Of a stretch of DNA of 64,000 bases, positions 8,325-15,035 are shown in pieces. The DNA comes from UBA3824 sp017541145. GTDB taxonomy: Bacteria > Bacteroidota > Bacteroidia > Bacteroidales > UBA3824. Position 1 is the stretch's first letter. Each line of letters opens with the position of its first letter. The position numbers and the translations under genes are program-made. The stretch lies in contig CAMVLO010000001.1 in NCBI GenBank assembly GCA_947168365.1, positions 83,183 through 147,182 of the forward strand. Direction: 5' to 3'. The notes below the pieces were generated by a model. That model was not told where the DNA came from. It searched no databases and saw only the letters and a list, made by a program, of their open reading frames with translations.

Positions 8325-10442
8325 ATGGGAAGACAAGTAAAATTTAATCTCGTTTTCAGAGACCTTTGGCAGTCGTCCGGTAAATATCAACCGCGCGTTG
8401 ACCAACTTTTGAAAGTAGCTCCAGCCATTGTAAAGATGGGCTGTTTTGACCGCGTGGAAACCAATGGCGGTGGTTTTGAGCAAGTTAACCTTCTTTATGG
8501 TGAAAACCCTAATAAATCTGTTAGAGAATGGACAAAGCCTTTTCATGAGGCAGGTATTCAGACTGAGATGTTGGACCGTGCGCTCAACGGTATCAGAATG
8601 AACCCGTGTCCGGTAGATGTTAGAAAACTTTTCTACAAAGTAAAATATACTCAAGGTACTGACATCGCAAGAACATTCTGTGGTCTCAACGATCCGAGAA
8701 ATATCATCCCTTCTATCGGTTATGCTCACGAGGCTACCCGTCCCGATGGTACTCACATGATTTCTCAGTGTTGTCTTTGTATTACAGAATCTCCAATTCA
8801 CACTGTTGAATATTATGTGGAACTCGCTAAAACTCTTATCAATGCAGGTGCCGATGAAATCTGTATCAAAGATATGGCCGGTATTGGTCGTCCGGTAAAA
8901 TTAGGTAAAATCGTAAAAGGTATCAAAGATTACAAAAAAGATATAATTGTAGAATATCACTCTCACGCAGGTCCGGGTTTCTCAATGGCTTCTATTCTTG
9001 AAGTTTGTAAAGCCGGTTGCGATTATGTTGACGTTGGTATGGAACCTTTGTCTTGGGGTACAGGTCATGCTGATATTTTGGCAGTTCAGCCGATGTTGAA
9101 AGATGCCGGTTTTGATGTTAAAGAAATCAACATGTCAGCATATATGGAAGTTCGTTCTTTGATTCAGGAGATGATGGACGATTTCTTAGGTTACTATATT
9201 CCACAGCGCAACAGATATATGAATTCATTGTTGATTGCTCCGGGCTTGCCTGGCGGTATGATGGGTTCGTTGATGACTGACTTGGAATCTAACCTTGAGT
9301 CTGTTAACAAATACAAAGAGAAACACGGTCTTCCAAAACTCACTCAAGACGAGTTGATGATAAAATTGTTTGACGAAGTAACTTACGTATGGCCAAAAAT
9401 GGGTAACCCTCCATTGGTAACACCTTTCAGTCAGTACGTTAAGAACATGGCTTTGACAAACGTTATGCAGATGGAAAAAGGCAAAGAGCGTTGGTCTTTG
9501 ATTGCTGATGATATTTGGAACATGCTTTTGGGCAAATCTGGTAAATTGCCGGGCACAGTTGCTCCCGAATTGGTAGAACTTGCAAAACAACAAGGTCGTG
9601 AATTCTTTACCGGAAATCCTCAAGACGAATATCCTGACGCATTGGATTCTTTCCGCAAAGAGATGCAAGACAACGGTTGGGATTTCGGTCAAGACGACGA
9701 AGAATTGTTTGAACTTGCAATGCACCCGCAACAATACAGACTTTACAAATCAGGTCAGGCAAAGAAAGATTTCGAGGCTGACTTGGCAAAACGTAAAGCA
9801 GAAAAAGCTTCAAAAGGCGGTGTTGCAATTCAGTTCCCGCAGACAGTTACAGTTGATGTCAACGGTGTAAAATATGCTGTTACAATTGGAGCTAACGATG
9901 GTACAGCACCAGCAAAATCTGCATCAGCTCCGGTAACAAAAGGCGTTGGCAAAGAGCTTTCTGCACCATTGGAAGGTAAATTCTACTTGGTGAAAAACTC
10001 AGGTGATCCGGCTGTAAAAGTTGGTGACAAAGTTAAAAAAGGTCAGACTGTATGTTATATCGAAGCAATGAAAACATTCAATGCAATTTCTGCTGAATGT
10101 GACGGTGTAATTACTGAAATTTGCTTCAAATCAGGCGATTCTGTATCAGAAGACGATGTAATTATGCGTATAGCTGCCGGAGGAGAAACAGCTCCGGCTG
10201 CTTCAGGTGACGGCGCAGAACTTACTTCTCCGCTCGAAGGCAAATTCTACTTGGTGAAAAACTCAGGAGATCCTGCCGTAAAAGTTGGTGATACAGTAAA
10301 AAAAGGTCAGACAGTATGTTACATCGAAGCGATGAAAACATTTAATGCAATTGCTGCAGAATCTGACGGAGTTATTTCAGAAATCTGTTTCAAATCAGGA
10401 GATTCGGTTTCTGAAGACGATGTATTAATGAAAATTAAATAG
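8325..10442 (+). CDS. oadA: Biotin-dependent oxaloacetate decarboxylase alpha subunit with two biotinyl domains
   Basis: 705 aa. The N-terminal carboxyltransferase TIM barrel (HMGL-like, ~1-280; FRDLWQSS, KDMAG, YHSHAGPG) and PYC/OADA conserved domain (~300-470) match OadA / pyruvate carboxylase subunit B. After an Ala/Lys-rich linker come two near-identical biotinyl domains (residues ~544-617 and ~632-705), each with an EAMK biotinylation motif (Lys583 and Lys671). The usual protein has one. The biotinyl domains look BCCP-like (PLEGKFYLV..., EAMKTFN). The subunit takes carboxylate from oxaloacetate and passes carboxybiotin to the beta subunit, which pumps Na+. Methylmalonyl-CoA decarboxylase is less likely given the barrel type. 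Confidence 0.92.
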   Translation: MGRQVKFNLVFRDLWQSSGKYQPRVDQLLKVAPAIVKMGCFDRVETNGGGFEQVNLLYGENPNKSVREWTKPFHEAGIQTEMLDRALNGIRMNPCPVDVRKLFYKVKYTQGTDIARTFCGLNDPRNIIPSIGYAHEATRPDGTHMISQCCLCITESPIHTVEYYVELAKTLINAGADEICIKDMAGIGRPVKLGKIVKGIKDYKKDIIVEYHSHAGPGFSMASILEVCKAGCDYVDVGMEPLSWGTGHADILAVQPMLKDAGFDVKEINMSAYMEVRSLIQEMMDDFLGYYIPQRNRYMNSLLIAPGLPGGMMGSLMTDLESNLESVNKYKEKHGLPKLTQDELMIKLFDEVTYVWPKMGNPPLVTPFSQYVKNMALTNVMQMEKGKERWSLIADDIWNMLLGKSGKLPGTVAPELVELAKQQGREFFTGNPQDEYPDALDSFRKEMQDNGWDFGQDDEELFELAMHPQQYRLYKSGQAKKDFEADLAKRKAEKASKGGVAIQFPQTVTVDVNGVKYAVTIGANDGTAPAKSASAPVTKGVGKELSAPLEGKFYLVKNSGDPAVKVGDKVKKGQTVCYIEAMKTFNAISAECDGVITEICFKSGDSVSEDDVIMRIAAGGETAPAASGDGAELTSPLEGKFYLVKNSGDPAVKVGDTVKKGQTVCYIEAMKTFNAIAAESDGVISEICFKSGDSVSEDDVLMKIK
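9954..10439 (+). repeat. Tandem duplication encoding two biotinyl domains
   Basis: Two in-frame units, 9954-10175 and 10218-10439, encode almost the same 74 residues, separated by an Ala/Gly linker of 14 residues. Nucleotide identity is visibly high, with most differences at third positions, pointing to recent duplication or ongoing gene conversion. Confidence 0.9.
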
Positions 10443-10450
10443 TAGAAACA

Positions 10451-11689
10451 ATGGGCGACATATTAGAAAGAATATATAATATGACTGCGATTAGCAACTT
10501 GGTTGATCAACCGCAGTTTTTGATAATGTACGCTTTGGCGTTTTTGCTGCTGTATTTAGGTATCAAAAAAGGTTACGAGCCTTTACTTTTGATTCCGATT
10601 GCTTTTGGAGTTCTGATTGCGAACTTTCCGGGCGGCGACATGGGTGTCATTTCTCCCGACGGTCAGGGTATGGTAAATGTTCACGGCACGATGAAAAACA
10701 TTTACGAAATGTCTTTGCCTGAAATTGCGCACGACCTTGGCATTATGAACTTTCTCTACTACGCTTTGATTAAATCAGGACTTCTTCCCCCGATTATTTT
10801 CATGGGTGTAGGTGCGCTGACGGATTTTGGTCCTATGCTCAGAAACTTGAAACTCGCGATTTTTGGTGCGGGTGCACAGTTCGGCATTTTTGCGGTATTG
10901 CTTGTTGCCTCTGCAACCGGTTATTTCACATTGAAAGAATCTGCTTCATTGGCGATTATCGGCGGTGCTGACGGTCCGACGGCTATTTTTACGACGATAA
11001 AACTTGCTCCTGATATGCTCGGACCGATTGCTATTGCGGCATATTCGTATATGGCTTTGGTTCCGGTGATTGTGCCTTTGGTTGTAAAACTTACTTGCAG
11101 CAAAAAGGAACTTTCAATCAACATGAAAGAGCAGGACAAACTTTATCCTTCAAAAACCGAGTTCAAGAACATGCGTGCCTTGAAAATCATTTTCCCGATT
11201 GCGACGACAACGGTTGTTGCGATAATCGTTCCTTCGGCAGTTCCTTTGGTAGGAATGTTGATGTTTGGAAACTTGATAAAAGAGGTCGGCAGTTCTACAT
11301 CGAGAATTTTTGACGCGGCTTCAAACGCGATTATGAACTCTGCGACAATATTCTTGGGACTTTGTGTCGGCGCAACAATGACTGTTGACGCTTTCTTGAA
11401 TTGGCAGACAATCGGTATTGTATGCGGCGGATTCTTGGCGTTCGGATTCTCGATTTTCGGCGGCATAATGTTGGCAAAACTTTACAACTTGTTCTCTAAG
11501 AAGAAAGTTAATCCGCTTATCGGTGCAACCGGTTTGAGTGCCGTTCCGATGGCATCACGTGTTGCAAACGAAATCGCATTGAAATACGATCCTCGCAACC
11601 ACGTGCTTAACTATTGCATGTCGTCAAACGTTTCAGGCGTTATCGGCTCAGCAGTTGCAGCAGGTATTTTGATTGCATTCTTGGGATAA
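10451..11689 (+). CDS. oadB: Na+-translocating oxaloacetate decarboxylase, beta subunit
   Basis: 412 aa, about nine to eleven membrane segments. The family signature GGADGPTAIF (around residues 175-184) and SNVSGVIGSAVAAGI near the C-terminus are present. The protein decarboxylates the carboxybiotin of OadA and couples this to Na+ export. It starts 8 bp after oadA. The last 23 codons and stop are duplicated 2.2 kb downstream, on the far side of a defence gene pair. Confidence 0.95.
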   Translation: MGDILERIYNMTAISNLVDQPQFLIMYALAFLLLYLGIKKGYEPLLLIPIAFGVLIANFPGGDMGVISPDGQGMVNVHGTMKNIYEMSLPEIAHDLGIMNFLYYALIKSGLLPPIIFMGVGALTDFGPMLRNLKLAIFGAGAQFGIFAVLLVASATGYFTLKESASLAIIGGADGPTAIFTTIKLAPDMLGPIAIAAYSYMALVPVIVPLVVKLTCSKKELSINMKEQDKLYPSKTEFKNMRALKIIFPIATTTVVAIIVPSAVPLVGMLMFGNLIKEVGSSTSRIFDAASNAIMNSATIFLGLCVGATMTVDAFLNWQTIGIVCGGFLAFGFSIFGGIMLAKLYNLFSKKKVNPLIGATGLSAVPMASRVANEIALKYDPRNHVLNYCMSSNVSGVIGSAVAAGILIAFLG

Positions 11690-11691
11690 GA
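11618..11691 (+). repeat. 74-bp direct repeat, copy 1 (oadB 3' end)
   Basis: Starts at the ATG (Met) codon of the oadB C-terminus and runs 2 bp past the stop codon. It is identical to 13851-13924 except for one C/T difference in a synonymous Ile codon. Probable attachment-site-like boundary of the inserted cassette. Confidence 0.95.
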
Positions 11692-11710
11692 CTAATACAC
11701 TAATGTATTA

Positions 11711-11747
11711 AACGACGGATTTCTGAAAAATAATCCGTCGTTTTTTG
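11711..11747 (+). terminator. Rho-independent terminator after oadB
   Basis: Arms AACGACGGATT and AATCCGTCGTT (11 bp, perfect) followed by six T. It would end the oadGAB transcript and isolate the defence genes from it. Confidence 0.85.
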
Positions 11748-11775
11748 TTATATTTATAATAAAATGTTACCTTTG
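11745..11775 (+). promoter_or_regulatory. Promoter of the defence pair
   Basis: TTG at 11745-11747, 20 bp spacer, then TACCTTTG at 11768-11775, a full match to the Bacteroidetes -33/-7 pattern. It lies just after the oadB terminator and 28 bp before the ATPase start, so the pair is expressed independently. Confidence 0.75.
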
Positions 11776-11803
11776 CAATTGGTAATCACAAATCCACTCA
11801 AAA

Positions 11804-13000
11804 ATGAAAGGCATTAAGATACGTTCCATATCCTTGAAATCATTCAAAGGCTTCGATGACATAACGATAGACTGTGCCAAGAGCGACACAGAACTCTATC
11901 AATGGACTATATTGTTGGGAAACAACAATACAGGAAAGACGAGAATTTTGCAGGCGATAGCGGGGATGAGACCTGATTTTAATTTTGAAACGGAAAAAAT
12001 TACCTTAGTCCCTGCATATTGGTGGAGTAGAAAAAAAAATGACCGAAATAGCAATGCGGATGTAATTTGCAAATTGACAAATTTTTCAGGTAAATGGAGT
12101 ATAAAAAAGGTTGTTTATGGAACACATGACGATCATCCCGTTGATTTCCATATTTTCGGCTACGGTGTAGGTCGTTATCCTCTATTGAATACCAACCTAT
12201 CAGGGCAAGAAAGTGGCGACTGCGACACATTATTTTCTCATGAAAAAAGACTTATAAATATTGAAGAATGGTTGATAAGGTGTGATTATCAATCCAAAAG
12301 CAACAATTCCAAAGCCAAAAAACAATTAGCAAAACTTCGCGAAGTAATTTGCAGCAACCTTTTTCCAGAAATTGAGGATTTCAAATTTGAAAGTACTGAC
12401 AAAATGGAAAGTTACGTACTGTTCAAGACGAAGGACGGATGGTTCAAATATACGGAGTTGGGCTTTGGCTATCAGTCAATGCTTTCTTGGATTGTAGATT
12501 TGAGCAAACGCATGTTTGATAATTTTCCGGATTCAGACAATCCTCTTAATGAAAATGCAGTTGTTCTGGTTGATGAAATTGACTTGCATCTTCATCCGAA
12601 ATGGCAGCGCGAAGTGATTTCGTATGTTTCTGAGATTTTCAAAAATGTTCAATTCATCGTAACAACGCACAGCCCGTTGGTTATTCAATCAATGCAAGAC
12701 GTAAATCTGTATGTTTTACGCAGAGAGGAAAACGGGAAAATCGCCGTGGAACATTCATCGCAACACAATTTCAGCGGTTGGACGGTAGAGGAAATATTGC
12801 GCGACACGATGAATTTGGATAATGACATTCAATCCGATTATTTGCAACAATCATATAAAATGTTTGATGAAGGTCTTGATAATAACGATGTTGAAAAGGC
12901 ATTGGAAGCATACAACACGCTTATAAAAATCCTTCATCCAAGCAATCCCGCGAGACGACTTTTGAAATTTCAATTAGGCCAAATGGACACCAATGATTAA
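11804..13000 (+). CDS. ptuA: AAA/ABC-type ATPase, Septu PtuA-like
   Basis: 398 aa. Walker A GNNNTGKT at residues 39-46, Walker B VVLVDEID at ~253-260 followed by LHLHPKWQ, and a TTHSP switch-histidine motif near residue 287. This is the SMC/OLD-like AAA_21 layout of defence ATPases. Its stop overlaps the start of an HNH nuclease gene, the arrangement of the Septu (PtuA-PtuB) and retron-Ec78-like systems, in which the ATPase controls the nuclease. It is shorter than typical PtuA (~500 aa or more). No reverse transcriptase is nearby, so a retron is unlikely. The Septu assignment is by architecture. Confidence 0.75.
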   Translation: MKGIKIRSISLKSFKGFDDITIDCAKSDTELYQWTILLGNNNTGKTRILQAIAGMRPDFNFETEKITLVPAYWWSRKKNDRNSNADVICKLTNFSGKWSIKKVVYGTHDDHPVDFHIFGYGVGRYPLLNTNLSGQESGDCDTLFSHEKRLINIEEWLIRCDYQSKSNNSKAKKQLAKLREVICSNLFPEIEDFKFESTDKMESYVLFKTKDGWFKYTELGFGYQSMLSWIVDLSKRMFDNFPDSDNPLNENAVVLVDEIDLHLHPKWQREVISYVSEIFKNVQFIVTTHSPLVIQSMQDVNLYVLRREENGKIAVEHSSQHNFSGWTVEEILRDTMNLDNDIQSDYLQQSYKMFDEGLDNNDVEKALEAYNTLIKILHPSNPARRLLKFQLGQMDTND

Positions 13001-13730
13001 ACTTCAACTTATAGAAAAACCTGAGGAACTAACCGACGAAGTACAGCAACAACTGACTTCCGAGTTCAAGGCAGACCATCGTAAATGCGTATGGAAAAAG
13101 CCATACATCGAAAAAGCATTACTTAAAATGTCGCATAACAAATGCGCCTATTCTGAGCAATATATAAATCGAGAAAGCGCATATATGGAAATTGACCATT
13201 TTAAATGCAAAGATTTGTACGAAGATTGTGTTGTAGAATGGGGTAATCTTCTGCCTTCATGTCAAAAATGTAATAGAACCAAATGGAAACATGACGTTGT
13301 ATCAGAACCAATTGTTAATCCTCTGACCGATACACCAAAAGAGTTTCTATACGTTAAAGCATTTAAATATTATCCTCGCGATAAAAAAGGAGAAACAACA
13401 ATAGACGTACTTGGCATAAACGACAGAATACTCCTTACAAATCCAAGGGCTGAATTAGGATTCAAAATAGCTGATAATATTGGCAATTTGTTTGAGTTAC
13501 TGAAATCTGCATCAACACCAAGGAAACAAAACAATACTCTATCCAAAATAAAATCAGCATTGGAAGAATGTGGACCGACTTTTGAATATTCCGCCGTCAT
13601 CTCCACCTATATTCTCTATGAAGACGAAACCTACCAAGATTTGGAAAAATATCTCAAAAACAATAATTTATGGGATAATGATTTTGAAAAAATAAAACAA
13701 ACATTGTCGGAAATAGCAATGCCCCAATAA
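12993..13730 (+). CDS. ptuB: HNH endonuclease, Septu PtuB-like
   Basis: 245 aa, overlapping the ATPase gene by 8 bp. The HNH core is visible: CAYSEQ near residue 51, EIDHFKCK near 67-74, then WGNLLPSCQKCNRTK near 83-97. This order fits the TIGR02646-type HNH proteins used by Septu and retron Ec78. The first metal-binding pair is normally CxYC; here the second Cys is Ser (CAYS), while the later CQKC pair is kept. Expected to cut nucleic acid during phage infection under ATPase control. Confidence 0.75.
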   Translation: MIKLQLIEKPEELTDEVQQQLTSEFKADHRKCVWKKPYIEKALLKMSHNKCAYSEQYINRESAYMEIDHFKCKDLYEDCVVEWGNLLPSCQKCNRTKWKHDVVSEPIVNPLTDTPKEFLYVKAFKYYPRDKKGETTIDVLGINDRILLTNPRAELGFKIADNIGNLFELLKSASTPRKQNNTLSKIKSALEECGPTFEYSAVISTYILYEDETYQDLEKYLKNNNLWDNDFEKIKQTLSEIAMPQ

Positions 13731-13850
13731 TTGATTCTTATTATTGATATTCGTTGGCGAAATTAAAATTTATAATAAATCACAAAAATATTAGATAAAA
13801 AAGTTATATAATTAGAGATACGCAAAAGAGTTGTAGTGCAAAATGTTTGT

Positions 13851-13924
13851 ATGTCGTCAAACGTTTCAGGCGTTATTGGCTCAGCAGTTGCAGCAGGTAT
13901 TTTGATTGCATTCTTGGGATAAGA
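13851..13924 (+). repeat. 74-bp direct repeat, copy 2 (orphan oadB 3' end)
   Basis: 73 of 74 bases match 11618-11691. It encodes the last 23 OadB residues and stop but has no upstream coding sequence. A few codons further upstream (Cys, Asn, Val) may still match OadB, but too weakly to claim. Confidence 0.95.
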
Positions 13925-13946
13925 TTGATTATTACAAGTATTAAAT

Positions 13947-13983
13947 AAAAAAAGGTTGCCGAACTCCTCGGCAACCTTTTTTT
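13947..13983 (+). terminator. Rho-independent terminator
   Basis: GGTTGCCGA and TCGGCAACC arms with short loop, flanked by A and T runs, so it could work in both directions. It lies 23 bp after the second oadB-end copy and may be the original oadGAB terminator. Confidence 0.85.
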
Positions 13984-13995
13984 GTTAAAATATTT

Positions 13996-14118
13996 TCATT
14001 TGTAAGCAAATTCATATTCAATCCTATTTCGCTCAATTTCTTCGTTAGAGGGTTCAAGAGTTTTGTGTATGGTACGCATTTGTTCCAACTTTTGGTCTTT
14101 TGTAAAAAATCTTTTTGT
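13996..14118 (-). pseudogene. C-terminal remnant of an unknown gene
   Basis: A minus-strand frame of 40 codons ending in TGA, with protein-like composition (RFFTKDQKLEQMRTIHKTLE..., then ERNRIEYEFAYK at the end). It has no upstream start; two TAA codons precede it. It looks like the tail of a lost gene, perhaps deleted during insertion of the neighbouring cassette. Family not recognised; chance is possible. Confidence 0.3.
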
Positions 14119-14359
14119 TTATTAAAAAGTATATTTGAGTTGAGGATAATAAAATTAAGCCGTCAAAGAAACTTGGTGACAATTAATACGTATTTGTATT
14201 ATCTACGCATTTTGTTAGAGAAACTGTAATCAAAAGTGTTATAATAATTTCTTTTTAATAGCCTTATTTTAAATGATTTCAAAAAAACTTACTATTTCTT
14301 TTGAAAATAATTGTCCAAAAATTTGGAGGTTTCAAAAATTCGCTTTATCTTTGCATCAC

Positions 14360-14434
14360 TTAAATAATTTAAGTGTTTCATGTTATAAAATATTATTTAG
14401 TTGGGAGGCGTTGTGATAACGACCTCCTTTTTTT
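14360..14434 (+). ncRNA. Candidate small RNA with own promoter and terminator
   Basis: A full promoter (TTTG at 14321-14324, 21-bp spacer, TATCTTTG at 14346-14353) is followed by a ~75-nt unit with no gene. It contains a palindrome CACTTAAATAATTTAAGTG (14357-14375) and ends in a GC-rich hairpin (GGAGGCGTT / AACGACCTCC) with nine T at 14426-14434. The start at ~14360 is estimated from the -7 box. It matches no RNA family I recognise. Confidence 0.5.
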
Positions 14435-14720
14435 AATGCCCAAATTTTAAAACATCATAAAAGCTCAAATTTTCCCCTATTGTGACGTCTTTTTTATATT
14501 TTATTTATGGCGAGATGTTTCTTCTCTGTTTATTTTATTTGATATAAAATTGTTAAAAAACCTTAATAAAAAATTAATGCAAAAAGTGATACGTTTTGAT
14601 TGTATCCTGATTACATTTGCAGCGGTTTTACAAAAGGAAAATCTGTTTGTAAAATTTTGATTTATAAAAAGAAGGAAATTATTAATTTATATTCAATATC
14701 AACTAAAGTATTAAAAACAA

Positions 14721-14954
14721 ATGAAAAAGTTATTTTTTGTAGCTGGTGTATCAGCAATGATGGCTCTCGCTTCATGCGCAGGCAATGGTTCTAACAACAA
14801 TACAGTAAACGCTGATTCTACAAAAGCAGATACAGCAAAAGTAGAAGCTACAGTTGCTCCTGCTGAAGATACTACAGCAAAAGCAGAAGCTCCATCAGCA
14901 TCAGTAGAAGGAGAGCAAGTTGATTCAACAGCTGCTGTTAACAACGCTCAATAA
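14721..14954 (+). CDS. Small Ala/Thr-rich lipoprotein
   Basis: 77 aa. Signal peptide with lipobox LASC (Cys at ~residue 19), then a low-complexity tail of Ala, Thr, Glu, Asp and Val, including KADTAKVEATVAPAEDTTAK. Such unstructured small lipoproteins are common in Bacteroidales; function unknown. It has a promoter-like TACATTTG at 14612-14619, a ~95-nt leader and a terminator at 15001-15035. Confidence 0.7.
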   Translation: MKKLFFVAGVSAMMALASCAGNGSNNNTVNADSTKADTAKVEATVAPAEDTTAKAEAPSASVEGEQVDSTAAVNNAQ

Positions 14955-15000
14955 TTGTTGTTACGGTAAAATTTGGAATTAATTCTCCATATTATTGCAA

Positions 15001-15035
15001 AAGCCGGATTTTTTCAACAAAGTCCGGCTTTTGTT
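15001..15035 (+). terminator. Rho-independent terminator
   Basis: Arms AAGCCGGA and TCCGGCTT with a T run after. It lies between the convergent lipoprotein and helicase genes and touches the helicase stop codon. Confidence 0.75.

Larger units (their letters stand above)
11692..13924 (+). mobile_element. Septu-like defence cassette inserted at the oadB 3' end
   Basis: A 2,233-bp unit that comprises a terminator, promoter, ATPase gene, HNH gene and a second copy of the oadB 3' end. The flanking 74-bp direct repeats are what is left when an element integrates at the 3' end of a gene and restores it. No integrase or transposase is inside, so the cassette was mobilised in trans or is a decayed remnant. 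The mobility is inferred from the repeats alone. Confidence 0.55.
13731..14720. other. 990-bp region without an intact gene
   Basis: Contains, in order: ~120 bp of AT-rich sequence; the second oadB-end repeat (13851-13924); a strong terminator (13947-13983); a minus-strand coding remnant (13996-14118); about 200 bp with nothing recognised; a candidate small RNA (14321-14434); ~160 bp with nothing recognised; and the promoter of the small lipoprotein gene (TACATTTG at 14612-14619). Confidence 0.6.

Noticed and set aside
11804..13730. Retron Ec78-type system
   Set aside because: The ATPase and HNH genes fit, but there is no reverse transcriptase and no msr/msd-like RNA next to them, so a Septu-like pair is the simpler reading.
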